64,000 nucleotides of DNA. Origin: Bradyrhizobium sp. WD16 (lineage in GTDB: Bacteria; Pseudomonadota; Alphaproteobacteria; Rhizobiales; Xanthobacteraceae). Within the stretch, counting starts at the first letter, position 1; each line of letters begins with the position of its first letter. The stretch covers positions 5,507,501 to 5,571,500 of the forward strand of contig NZ_CP028908.1 of assembly GCF_024181725.1 (NCBI RefSeq). The letters are read 5' to 3'. The notes below the pieces were generated by a model. The model saw nothing but the letters and a program-made list of their open reading frames with translations. It searched no databases and was not told where the DNA came from. The position numbers and the translations under genes are program-made. Positions 7,837 to 16,648 of the stretch are shown one piece after another.

Positions 7837-9870
7837 TTACTCCGCTGCGATGCGATGTTCGATCGGGTCGGGCCGATCGGCGGAATAGAATTCCGCCATC
7901 TTCGTCACGAACTCGTCGACGAAGACCTGAATGTCGCTGGTCAGATCCTTGATGCGGGAGATCAGGTAGTTGTAGCCAAACAGCGCCGGAATCGCGACGC
8001 CGAGGCCGGCGACGGTGGCGACCAGCGCCGCGGCGATGCCCGGCGCGATCGCATTGACGTTGACGTCGCCGCTTGCGGCAATCGCCGCGAAGGTGATCAT
8101 GACGCCGACCACGGTGCCGAGCAGGCCGAGGAACGGCCCGCCAGAGATCGCAATGGTCAACACCACCATGAGCCGATTGAGCCGCTGCATCTCCTTGACC
8201 ACCCCACTGTCCAGCGCGGCACGAATGGCAGCAATCGACACCGCGGACAGAACGGGCGCGCGGCTGCCGTTTCCGGCAAAACGGTGACGGATCTCCGCGG
8301 CGCCGATGTGGTAGATGCGATAGAGCGACGAGGACCGCATCATCTTGGCATCGGCCTCGGTCAGGCGTCCGCCGAGCGTCGACACCTCGTCGGCATCGCC
8401 ACGATCCAGCATGGTCAGATCCGAGGCGATCTCGCTAAATCCCTTCATGAAATGCGCGTTGGCCTTGGCCTGCTTGTTCAGATACGAGGCACGGTCGTAC
8501 ATCACGACCCAACTGACCGCGGCCATGATCATCAAGATGCCGATGACGACCCAGCCGTCGAGCGTCACCGATTTCAAGATCACCGCGAAATAGCCGGACA
8601 GCCAGCTCGCGGTTTCCTCGTCGACGCTGAACGAAATCAGCTTGGCCTGCTCGGGCCCTTGCCCGATCGCAGCGAGCTTGATGAAGCCCGTCGGCCGCGC
8701 AATCTTGCCGATCTGCAGTTCGTCAATGTCACCGGCGAAGCCAGCCGTTGCAGAAACCGGGGGCGGCGTAGCGGCCGCGGCAACCGGCGCGGTCGCCGCG
8801 CCACTGTCCGCAGCCGGCACGTCGGGGGACTCCGGCTGAGCGGCTGCGGACGGCGCCGTCGCGGGCGTAACCGGGGAAACACTGGAGGCTGACGTGTCGC
8901 CCCCGATCGAGGCGACGGTATTGAGCGCGGGCATCGCCGCGGCGAGCGACGCATAGGATGCGCCATCGAGGTAAAGTGTGATCTGACCGTTGCCGGCGAC
9001 GACCGCGACGTGGTGCCAGCCGTTCGGCGCGACCGGTGCGCCGGCACCGGTGCGTTGCGTCGTTCCCGCGCTGGTGATCTCGATGAACGGCGAGCCGTTG
9101 TCGAGGCCGATGACCAAGGCGCTGGCGCCGTCGTGACGGCTATAGAGCGCGGCGTTCGGCTGCAACGCGGCCGGTTTGATCCAGGCAGACCACGTCAACG
9201 GCGCATTATCGGTCAGCGCAAGCGACGACGAGGCCGGCAGGGTCACGGCGGCGCGGCCGTCGAGCCGAAGCCCGGTGCCGATCAGCGATCCGTCGGCCGG
9301 CTGACCGACGCTTTGAGCGTTGTTCGCCCACACGGAGGAATCGAGCGCCGGCGTGCCACGTTCGTTGAAGTGATAAACCAGTTGCGTATCGGGATCATAG
9401 GTTCCCTTCGGATCGGCAGTCGCGATCGCTTTCTTGTTGCCGTAGTAAAGCCAGATATCGGTCTTGGCGCCCGACGGCAGGCTGGGCACCGCGACCCATA
9501 CCAGGGCCTCGCCGAGCAGCGAGTCGTATTTCTCGACATGATGTTTCAGCGGGGTCTTGTCGTCACCGGCGACGAAGCGCAGGTCGCTGCCGTCGTCTTT
9601 CGCCGATGCGAACCGGAAGTTTCCGACATGCAACCGCACCAACACCGGAGCGGCGCCGATCGGATCGGTGATGTTGGCACCGGAGGCACTGGTGTCGATG
9701 GTGATCTTCTTGCGTAACGACCATTCGTCGTTCCACCAGGCCTTCGCCGGCGAAGGAAACAATGTCAGCACGGCGACCAGGCCGAGCAGCAGCCCCGACA
9801 GAACCGTCGCGCTCGCTCGCTGGAAGGTCGATCGGCGCACGCCCCGCATGTGATCCCATCCCATTGTCAT
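7837..9870 (-). CDS. DUF2341/lectin-like domain fused to ExbB proton channel
   Basis: 677 residues, about three times a normal ExbB. In order: signal or anchor segment (about 20-44); DUF2341 (about 75-165, with LPSGAKTDIWLYYGNKKA); a LamG/concanavalin-like sandwich (about 165-395, with WSAWIKP and GWHHVAVV) interrupted by a Pro/Ala-rich insert at 328-375; then the MotA/TolQ/ExbB channel with membrane helices near 425-457, 565-595 and 605-640. The glycan-binding-like part should lie in the periplasm. DUF2341-ExbB fusions are known in proteobacteria; what they bind is not. Its start overlaps the TpsB stop (TGATG). Confidence 0.88.
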   Translation of the reverse strand: MTMGWDHMRGVRRSTFQRASATVLSGLLLGLVAVLTLFPSPAKAWWNDEWSLRKKITIDTSASGANITDPIGAAPVLVRLHVGNFRFASAKDDGSDLRFVAGDDKTPLKHHVEKYDSLLGEALVWVAVPSLPSGAKTDIWLYYGNKKAIATADPKGTYDPDTQLVYHFNERGTPALDSSVWANNAQSVGQPADGSLIGTGLRLDGRAAVTLPASSSLALTDNAPLTWSAWIKPAALQPNAALYSRHDGASALVIGLDNGSPFIEITSAGTTQRTGAGAPVAPNGWHHVAVVAGNGQITLYLDGASYASLAAAMPALNTVASIGGDTSASSVSPVTPATAPSAAAQPESPDVPAADSGAATAPVAAAATPPPVSATAGFAGDIDELQIGKIARPTGFIKLAAIGQGPEQAKLISFSVDEETASWLSGYFAVILKSVTLDGWVVIGILMIMAAVSWVVMYDRASYLNKQAKANAHFMKGFSEIASDLTMLDRGDADEVSTLGGRLTEADAKMMRSSSLYRIYHIGAAEIRHRFAGNGSRAPVLSAVSIAAIRAALDSGVVKEMQRLNRLMVVLTIAISGGPFLGLLGTVVGVMITFAAIAASGDVNVNAIAPGIAAALVATVAGLGVAIPALFGYNYLISRIKDLTSDIQVFVDEFVTKMAEFYSADRPDPIEHRIAAE

Positions 9871-11669
9871 CAGAATTCACCCCAGATCCGGAAATTAACC
9901 CGCGGGTCCCGCGCCTGCGTGTAAGCCTGACTGATCATCGGCACCGAATAGGCGATCATGCCGCTGACGTAGTCGAACACCTTGAAGCGCGTGCCGGCGC
10001 CATAGCTCCAGACGTCGAACTGCGACACTTGATCCGGAAGCGGCTTCAGCACGGTCGCATGGCCGCCATCGGCAAACACGAAGAAGCGCCATTCGTTGAA
10101 CGTGGTGAAACGCGGCGCGCCTTCGCCAGTCTCGTTCTTGAGCCGCTTCTGCAGCAGATCGCCAATATTGGGGCTGCGCAGTTCGAGATTGCCGGCGGCC
10201 CCGTCATCCCCGAGCACCTCGGATTCGAGATAGCCGCGCACCGTATCGAGGCCGCCGAGGCTGAACTGCTCGCTCGACACCAGCGGCCCGTCCGCCAATT
10301 GACCCTGAACCTTGGCGTAGATCTGGAAGCCTTCGGGCAACTCGTGGGTGTGAGAAACGTCCAGATTGAGGTGCGTGAAGCTCGGCGATGCCAGATAGCG
10401 CTTGGCGTCGAACTCGTCCAAGGGGCTGCTCGGCGGGCGCAGATTGTAGGTGATGCCGGCGTTGAACTGGGTGGTGAATTTCTCGTTCTGGAACGTCGCA
10501 CCGTAGCTTGCGACCAGCGGGAAATACGTAACCGGTGAGGAAAATCCATCAACACCGAGCTGCACTGTCTGGTTGAAGTGCTTGTAGTCGATCCCGACCG
10601 ACAGGGTATGGAACAGGTTCTCCCGGGGCGGCAGCGTGATTACCGCCCGCTCGCCGACGATCTGGCCAGGGCCGATGACGTTCGAGCCGCCGACGGTCGC
10701 GACGCTGCTGTTCGATTTCACGGCGTAGACCAGCAGGCTCAACCAATCCACGTCAGGAACTCGCGCCAGATATGATCCGGAGAACACCTCGGCATCGGTC
10801 GGACGTTTCGGAGCCACTTGATAGGAAACGCTTAGCGAGTGGCCGAGTTGCCACAGATTGTCGTAGTGCACGGTGGCACTGAGGCGCGTCGCCGTGGTGC
10901 TGGGCGACTGCCGGTTGTTGACTTCCAGGCTGGCGTGCAGCGGAGGCTTGTCTTCCACATTGAGGTCGACGTCGACCGTGCCCGGCGTCACCCCGGCGCG
11001 CAGGGCCGGTGTGATCCGTCGGTCAGGCCATTGATTGAGCGAGACAATGTCCTTGGTGACATCCCCGAAGTTGGGCACGGTCCCCTCTTTCAGGGACGGC
11101 GCGCCCCCTTTGATCCGGCCGAGATCGAAATAGCGCGAGTTCTTGACCCGCAACCGACCGACCTTCAGTTCGATCACCTTGAGGGCGACGACACCGCCTT
11201 GTACGTTCTGCTGCGGAACCGCGACGCTGACGGTCTGAAAGCCTTTGTCGTGATAAGCCTTTTCCAGCGCCGCACGCGCCTTCTCGACGTCATCGGCACT
11301 TTTGTCGGGGCCAAGGAAGGGATAGATCGCTTCCTCGATTTCAATCTGCGGTAGCGTGTCGGCGCCCTGAACGGCGAAGTCGTCGATGTCGAAACGCTGC
11401 GTCGCCGCTGGCTTTAGCTCCGGCGATGCTCCATTGGCCGCCGCTGGCGCAGGAGCCGCGGCTGTAGCCGCCTGCTTCGCCGCACGAGCCGGAAAAGCCC
11501 CGGCAAGAATTCCGACAACCGTTAGCGCCGCGGCACCCAGCCGCAGCCCTGTCCGGCATCGCACCCGATGCCTGCAATTCTTATAACCACTTCGACTTCG
11601 CACTGACGTCCGCTCATTCCTGCAGGCGCATGCGATCACGGCGGAAATACCGCAACAACAAGGCCTCAT
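9870..11669 (-). CDS. ShlB/FhaC/HecB family outer-membrane translocator
   Basis: 599 residues. After a long basic leader and hydrophobic segment (about 43-63, ending ARA), an Ala/Pro linker leads to a ShlB-type POTRA domain (from about 93: FDIDDFAVQGADTLP), a second POTRA-like region and a C-terminal beta-barrel ending in Phe (NFRIWGEF). Family members secrete a large partner exoprotein across the outer membrane. No such TpsA gene is in the window. Being encoded beside a TonB/ExbB/ExbD motor is unusual for a two-partner system. Confidence 0.85.
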   Translation of the reverse strand: MRPCCCGISAVIACACRNERTSVRSRSGYKNCRHRVRCRTGLRLGAAALTVVGILAGAFPARAAKQAATAAAPAPAAANGASPELKPAATQRFDIDDFAVQGADTLPQIEIEEAIYPFLGPDKSADDVEKARAALEKAYHDKGFQTVSVAVPQQNVQGGVVALKVIELKVGRLRVKNSRYFDLGRIKGGAPSLKEGTVPNFGDVTKDIVSLNQWPDRRITPALRAGVTPGTVDVDLNVEDKPPLHASLEVNNRQSPSTTATRLSATVHYDNLWQLGHSLSVSYQVAPKRPTDAEVFSGSYLARVPDVDWLSLLVYAVKSNSSVATVGGSNVIGPGQIVGERAVITLPPRENLFHTLSVGIDYKHFNQTVQLGVDGFSSPVTYFPLVASYGATFQNEKFTTQFNAGITYNLRPPSSPLDEFDAKRYLASPSFTHLNLDVSHTHELPEGFQIYAKVQGQLADGPLVSSEQFSLGGLDTVRGYLESEVLGDDGAAGNLELRSPNIGDLLQKRLKNETGEGAPRFTTFNEWRFFVFADGGHATVLKPLPDQVSQFDVWSYGAGTRFKVFDYVSGMIAYSVPMISQAYTQARDPRVNFRIWGEF

Positions 11670-11783
11670 TCATGAGACGCCTGGGCGGCGGCCAACCCGC
11701 AAAACTATTTCAGCAAATCGGGAAAAATTTTGAGTTTCTTCAGGAATCGTCTTCGGCCGAACTCTTCGAGCCTTTCGCCACGG

Positions 11784-12761
11784 TCAGCTCAGAAGCACGA
11801 CACCGCCCGGAAGCGGCGTGATCCGGGCGCCGAACAATTGCTCGACCTGGGCGACGAAATTTTCAAGCTTGTCGAGCTGAAACGTGCCGTTGACCAGGCG
11901 GCGCTTGAGCTCCGCGTTGGCAATGATGATTTTTCCCATACGATAGCGATTGACCTCGTCGACGACGCTTGCCAGCGGCCGGTCGCGAAAAATCAACAAG
12001 CCCGTCTGCCACGCCGCAACCTGCATCGCGTCGACCGGCACCGGCGCCTCCAATCCGGAGCGCGAATAGGTGACCTGCTCCGCTTTATGAAGCTGCACGG
12101 TGTTGCGCCCCTGCTCGACCGTGACAACCCCATCCAGACAGGTCACAGAGACCGTCCCGTCAAGGCAACGAGCGTTGAAGCTTGCCTGCAGAACGGTGAT
12201 ACGACCGTCGCCAGCCAGCATCACCAGCGGCTTCGGCGACGAAAGCTTGGTCGCCGACGCCTCGCCTGAAATGAGCTCGATCCGGGTTTCGTCAGACGCG
12301 GATTGCAGCGCGATACTGGTTTGCGTGTTCAACTCCAGCGAAACGTCGGACGCTACCCCGACCTTGCGCTGCTCGCCCTTCCCGGTGCGATAGTCCGCCG
12401 ACAATTCCGCGAGCGAAGGCCACAGCCCGAGCGGTGGACGAATCACCACGAAGCCCACCGTCGTCGCAATCGCTCCACCCAACACGGCGCGGCGCGCGAG
12501 GTGACGTGGCCGTTGCAGCGTCGCGGACGCAACACCACCGGATGCGCGCTCCTCGACGAGTTCCTGTGCTGCGGTTCTCGCACTGCGAAAAAGTCGGGCG
12601 GCGGTCCTGAACGCGTCCTCATGCGCCGGGCTCTGCCGGCGCCAGCGCTGCAGGACGTCGACATCCGCTTGCGTCGGCGTGCCCGTTTTGAGCCGAACGA
12701 CCCAGTCAAGAGCCTCGTCCAACAACGGGTCGGGTTCCGATGTACGAGTCGGCACGGTCAC
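11784..12761 (-). CDS. FecR family anti-sigma regulator
   Basis: 325 residues. A cytoplasmic N-terminal domain of DUF4880 type (LDWVVRLKTGTPTQADVDVL, RQSPAHEDAF) is followed by a membrane segment (about 92-112) and a periplasmic FecR domain (ADYRTGKGEQRKV, LELNTQTSIAL). The last 80 residues resemble the STN-like fold typical of FecR proteins (VDEVNRYRMGKIIIAN). It should hold the neighbouring ECF sigma factor until a periplasmic signal arrives. Confidence 0.88.
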   Translation of the reverse strand: MTVPTRTSEPDPLLDEALDWVVRLKTGTPTQADVDVLQRWRRQSPAHEDAFRTAARLFRSARTAAQELVEERASGGVASATLQRPRHLARRAVLGGAIATTVGFVVIRPPLGLWPSLAELSADYRTGKGEQRKVGVASDVSLELNTQTSIALQSASDETRIELISGEASATKLSSPKPLVMLAGDGRITVLQASFNARCLDGTVSVTCLDGVVTVEQGRNTVQLHKAEQVTYSRSGLEAPVPVDAMQVAAWQTGLLIFRDRPLASVVDEVNRYRMGKIIIANAELKRRLVNGTFQLDKLENFVAQVEQLFGARITPLPGGVVLLS

Positions 12762-12846
12762 AATTGATCGCTCATCGCCATACTCGCCAAATCAAAACCT
12801 CCTGTTCGGATCCTGGGCGCCCTGATGACATATAAATGATTCCGCT

Positions 12847-13125
12847 TCAGATCCGATGCTTCAACGTGTTGCGTGCACCTTCGGCGAAACCGATGGCCAC
12901 AGGAGCCTCGACCGGCTCTCCCGCCATTCCCTCCAGCATTGCGCCTAGATCGCGCCCGTAGGAACTCTTGCAAAAGGCCCCTATTCGACAGACGACTGGA
13001 AAGGCGCTATCCCGAAAGAGGAATCCCGAAAGAGTTGCAAAATACCTTGCCGCACCCGGGCCGTGACCGGCAGCGGCTATTACAACAAACAGGGATAAGG
13101 TGGAAGCAGCCAGGTCAAGCCGCAT
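12847..13125 (-). CDS. Possible small secreted protein
   Basis: A 92-codon frame lies in the otherwise empty 380 bases between the sigma factor and FecR genes. It begins MRLDLAASTLSLFVVIAAAG, a plausible signal peptide, and holds two Cys residues. No good ribosome binding site precedes it, and the same frame stays open upstream into antisense of the sigma gene, which weakens the case. No family recognised. If it is not a gene, this interval holds nothing I can identify. Confidence 0.3.
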   Translation of the reverse strand: MRLDLAASTLSLFVVIAAAGHGPGAARYFATLSGFLFRDSAFPVVCRIGAFCKSSYGRDLGAMLEGMAGEPVEAPVAIGFAEGARNTLKHRI

Positions 13126-13145
13126 ATCATTCGCAGTGAATCTGT

Positions 13146-13688
13146 TCACGAACGGGGGCGCGGGCCACCAAGGCGACGGATCAGCGTCCGATCGAGACAG
13201 TCGGCGCAACGGCTCAGGGCCAGCTTCAGGTCGCTCTCGACGGTTCGCACGCTGACGCCGAGTTCGGCGGCGACTTCGTGCGGCGACCTTCCTTCGATCG
13301 AAACACTGCGGAGCACTTCCCGGGGCCGCGCCGGCAGCTCGGCCAACGCGCGTTTGAAAGCTTCGATCTCTGAACGCGCCTCGACAACCCTTGCCGGATC
13401 TGGTCGCTCGTCGCAAACGTCGAGCAGCGCATCGATCTCCGACGCACTGACACGATAAGTCCGCGCCTTTTGCCGGTCCTTCGCAACATTGACAGCGGTG
13501 CGAAAGATGTAGTCCGCGGGACTGCGGACCGGAACTGCGTCCGTCACCCGATCCAGGCGCAGAAACGTCTCGTGCAGAGCTTCGTGGGCAAAGTCTGACG
13601 AGCCCAGTCGACGTGTCAGCTTTCTGACGAGACCGCCATAGTTCTCGACGAGCTGGCCACGTAACCGCACTCGGTTGCTATCAGCCAC
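13146..13688 (-). CDS. ECF sigma factor, FecI-like
   Basis: 180 residues from a GTG at 13688 (an ATG at 13736 gives 196). Region 2 is visible as YGGLVRKLTRRLGSSDFAHE followed by ALHETFLRLDR. Region 4 is ELPARPREVLRSVSIEGRS with the recognition helix AAELGVSVRTVESDLKLAL. The SIEGRSPHEVAAELGVS pattern is typical of the iron-starvation FecI group paired with FecR. It probably drives the downstream envelope operon and is controlled by the FecR gene that follows. Confidence 0.88.
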   Translation of the reverse strand: MADSNRVRLRGQLVENYGGLVRKLTRRLGSSDFAHEALHETFLRLDRVTDAVPVRSPADYIFRTAVNVAKDRQKARTYRVSASEIDALLDVCDERPDPARVVEARSEIEAFKRALAELPARPREVLRSVSIEGRSPHEVAAELGVSVRTVESDLKLALSRCADCLDRTLIRRLGGPRPRS

Positions 13689-13850
13689 GTTTCGCGAGCC
13701 CCTGCACACGCAAACCCTGGAGCTTTGCGCCCTCAAGGCTGCCCTGTTTCGTAACGGCCGTGGACTACAGATTTATGACGGCTGTGAGACACCGCTGAAG
13801 CGACGGCCGAGCGCGGATTTAGGGTTCTACACCTGCGCCGGTCGATGGTC

Positions 13851-14591
13851 TCAGGATGGCTCGAACATCAGCGTCACCTGAATGTTCAGCCGCTCCGGCA
13901 GTTCGGAAGGAATTGACGGCAGCGGCTGGGCCCGGCGGATCGTATCCACGGCCTCCTTGTCGAGCACCACTCGTCCTGAACTGGTCTTGACCCAGACTCC
14001 GAGAACCGTACCGTCTCGTCGCATGGAAAATAGCGTCTCAACCGATCCGCGCAGCCGACCAACCCGGGCAGAGTTGGGGTAGTGCTGATATCGCGCCACA
14101 TGACGAAGCAGCGCCTGCTGAAATTTGACGGTTGCACTGCTCGGTGGCGCGTCCTCCGCTGACGGCTTCGAGCGGATGATCGGAAGGGACGTCTCGGCCG
14201 AGGTCGATGCCGGGACCGACGGTGTTACGGCTGCGTCATCGACGGACCCCGGATCGGGGTCGTTGACCACCACGTCGGTACGATTGGCAAGGCTCGCCGC
14301 AATCGCCTCGGAAGCTTGCGCCACCGGGATCGGTGCGGGATCAGGCCGTGAAAGGAGATGAACCTGCACGATCGAGGCTCTGTCCCGCTCCGCTTCCCGA
14401 CCTGCCGGCAGTTGCTGCCGAACCCAATAGATTCCGCCGATAACAATTAATGTGACGACCATCGGCGCCAGAAGCAGGCGGAGAATCTCCCCCGACGACC
14501 ATGCGCTCGGATCATCCGGATGAAAGGAAGACGCTGCGGCAGGAATGATCCCGGGCGCGCCCCCTCGTCCGCTGGGTTCATTGAGCTTCAT
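13851..14591 (-). CDS. TonB family protein
   Basis: 246 residues: a Pro/Gly-rich cytoplasmic leader, a membrane helix at about 36-56 (LLLAPMVVTLIVIGGIYWV), a Pro/Ser-rich periplasmic spacer and a TonB-C domain at about 160-246 (HVARYQHYPNSARVGRLRG, SSGRVVLDKEAVDTIRRAQPLP). Its start overlaps the STN/TonB-C gene by 4 bases. It is the second full TonB in the cluster, separate from the one next to exbD, and may serve signalling rather than transport (inference). Confidence 0.87.
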   Translation of the reverse strand: MKLNEPSGRGGAPGIIPAAASSFHPDDPSAWSSGEILRLLLAPMVVTLIVIGGIYWVRQQLPAGREAERDRASIVQVHLLSRPDPAPIPVAQASEAIAASLANRTDVVVNDPDPGSVDDAAVTPSVPASTSAETSLPIIRSKPSAEDAPPSSATVKFQQALLRHVARYQHYPNSARVGRLRGSVETLFSMRRDGTVLGVWVKTSSGRVVLDKEAVDTIRRAQPLPSIPSELPERLNIQVTLMFEPS

Positions 14592-15418
14592 TGCAGCGGC
14601 TTCACCACGATCACAACACGGACGGGTTGCGGCGTGTTCGTCGGTGCCGGTCGGCTAATCGTGAGACCACGGATAGCAGCGGCCACGGCGGTATCGCGGT
14701 CCAGATTCCCGGTCGACCGCAACAGCTCTGTTCGCTGAACCGTACGTGACGGATCGATCCAGAGGTCGAGGATAGCCCGATAACTTCCGACACGTGTCTT
14801 GGCATTTCTTTTCAGCGCCTTTTGAATGTCGAGCTGGACGCTTTCGCTATAGTCGTGGAGACGGCCCGTTTCGTCCCCGTCACCTGGTGCACGCACCCGC
14901 AGCGTTCCCAAGGATAAGTCCGCAGTGACGAGCGGGTCGGCAGGAGGCGTGCCATCCGCCGCAGACGGAAGAGCAAGCGTGATGGCATCCGGTCGAATGT
15001 ACTGAACCTTCAATCCGGTTCCATTCAGCAGCCGGTTCAGAGCATCCTCCGGCGTGAAATCGCCTTCAACCGCAGCCGATCTCCGACCGGTGGCGGAATT
15101 GCTTTCGTAAAGAACCTGAACACCGGTTCTCTCGCCATAGACCTGCAGCGCGTTCGCCAGTGGCTGCGCCCGGATATGGAATGCGATCAGGCGCTCTTCA
15201 GCGCCGGCGACACACATGCCGTCAATCGCCACAGCCGCACAGACCACGGCAAGACATCGTCGACCGGAGCGACCAAAGCCACGCCCGGCCTCTACCCAGC
15301 CGCTGACATATGATCTCATTGCCATCATAGCCCTGCTTCGACCGGCGGTGAACGCGACAGATAAAACACGAGCCCAGTCAGCCCACCGCGTGCGAGGACG
15401 TGCGATGGGCGAGCGCAT
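14588..15418 (-). CDS. STN domain protein with TonB-C-like tail
   Basis: 276 residues. A signal peptide follows a basic leader (real start may be an ATG near 15325). An STN (secretin/TonB short N-terminal) domain covers about 80-140: IAFHIRAQPLANALQVYGER, then VQVLYE and FTPEDALNRLLNGTGL. The C-terminal 100 residues look like TonB-C (TRVGSYRAILDLWIDPSRTV). In FecA receptors the STN domain sits in front of a beta-barrel; here no barrel follows. As first gene of the set it is a good candidate for the periplasmic signal relay to FecR. Confidence 0.75.
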   Translation of the reverse strand: MRSPIARPRTRWADWARVLSVAFTAGRSRAMMAMRSYVSGWVEAGRGFGRSGRRCLAVVCAAVAIDGMCVAGAEERLIAFHIRAQPLANALQVYGERTGVQVLYESNSATGRRSAAVEGDFTPEDALNRLLNGTGLKVQYIRPDAITLALPSAADGTPPADPLVTADLSLGTLRVRAPGDGDETGRLHDYSESVQLDIQKALKRNAKTRVGSYRAILDLWIDPSRTVQRTELLRSTGNLDRDTAVAAAIRGLTISRPAPTNTPQPVRVVIVVKPLQ

Positions 15419-15700
15419 TTTCTATATCCAAAATGCGACAGTCATCTAACCTCTGGTCGCGCGTTCACCCCCAACCTGTAGTCACTGCCAGCCTGTCTAA
15501 GTTGCAACGCAAACAATCTACCCGCATCACGCGCAATAAACCTCTTTCTTGAGTTTGCTCATGTTTCCGTGGACGCTATCATGGAGTATGTTCCATTGGG
15601 TCAAGGCAGAAACCCATAGCCAATGGCACTCATCGATCAGGCTAATGCCACAGAAGGCACCACAAATCCTTCGTGGCAGCTCAACGCAGGAATGACCTCA

Positions 15701-16099
15701 ATGACGAAGTTGCGACCATCACTTGCTTTTTCGACATTCGCGGCGATCGTGCTTTCGCTGTCGGCTGCTTACGGCCAGGGCAGTTCGCTCAAGACGATCG
15801 ATACTGATAATGACGGCACGATAGATCTGGCCGAGACGAAGAAGGTCGCATCAGCTCTGTTCGCCAAATTGGAACACGATCGCGACGGGACGCTCGACCG
15901 GCACGAATTGCGCGGCAGGCTGAACGCTCGCGGGCTCTCGGAGGCCGATCCCGATCACGACGGTACCCTCACCGAGGCCGAATACCTCGCCGCGGTGGAA
16001 CAGCGCTTTAACGCAGCGGACCCTGACAAGGATGGAACCCTGGACGCCAAGGAATTGAGATCCCCGGCTGGCAAGGCGCTTCTACGCCTCTTGAAATGA
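15701..16099 (+). CDS. EF-hand calcium-binding exported protein
   Basis: 132 residues from the ATG at 15701, chosen because it leaves AGGA 9 bases upstream and starts a good signal peptide (ending SAAYGQ); longer in-frame starts exist. Four EF-hand loops follow, each with Asp at positions 1, 3 and 5 or close to it: DTDNDGTIDLAE, EHDRDGTLDRHE, DPDHDGTLTEAE and DPDKDGTLDAKE. A calcium-buffering or calcium-sensing role outside the cytoplasm is likely. It stands alone, divergent from the envelope cluster. Confidence 0.85.
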   Translation: MTKLRPSLAFSTFAAIVLSLSAAYGQGSSLKTIDTDNDGTIDLAETKKVASALFAKLEHDRDGTLDRHELRGRLNARGLSEADPDHDGTLTEAEYLAAVEQRFNAADPDKDGTLDAKELRSPAGKALLRLLK

Positions 16100-16648
16100 T
16101 CAAGAACGCCGATGGACGGCCAGCATTCGCATCCCGTCTCGGCGGGCGTGTTTGCGAATGTTGGCATCGAAGGACCAGGAGATCGTAAGATCTCTTCAAA
16201 TTTCGGCGATACCGTCTGAATGTGATTGCGAGCAGCGGCGGATTGGAGCCAAAAGTGCAATCCGCCGCTCATCACTTAAGGCCGCGCCGGCTGGCGCATC
16301 CCCGCTCTGCCTTGGTGCGGTGGATCTGACGCTTGTTTCAGTGTTGCAGCGAACTCTTCATACGCCCGTCAGATCCAAACCCACACCAGCGTCTTGTCTG
16401 CGAATGACCGCTCCATTTGCCTCATGCTCGCACGGTCCTTCGGAGACGTAAGGACACCAGCAAATGAGCTGGTCCCGGTTGTTTGAACAGACTTTCCGCG
16501 TCGACAAGTGGAGCCCCTGCCGTTCGAACGTCTCCACATCGACATACTCATCGCATCTTGAGCTGGCTGCGGGCCAGCCTGATACTGAATGCGCTTCGTC
16601 CAGTGGCAAGCAACTCAGGACCCTGGTGTCTCTGTCGGAGATCATTCG
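16100..16648. other. Intergenic stretch with one repeat copy
   Basis: 549 bases between the EF-hand gene and the methyltransferase-like gene. Apart from the decayed palindromic module listed at about 16318-16386 I see no convincing gene; short open frames on both strands lack ribosome binding sites and family motifs. Confidence 0.5.
16318..16386. repeat. Decayed copy of palindromic module D
   Basis: Left arm GGTGCGGTGGATCTGACG and right arm CGTCAGATCCAAACCCACACC face each other around a 30-base centre, matching the module at about 55260-55334 (arms TGCGGTTTTGGATCTGACG and CGTCAGATCCACCGCA). The CTAG ends seen there have decayed to CTTG and CCAG, so this looks like an old insertion of the same element family. 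Confidence 0.65.
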
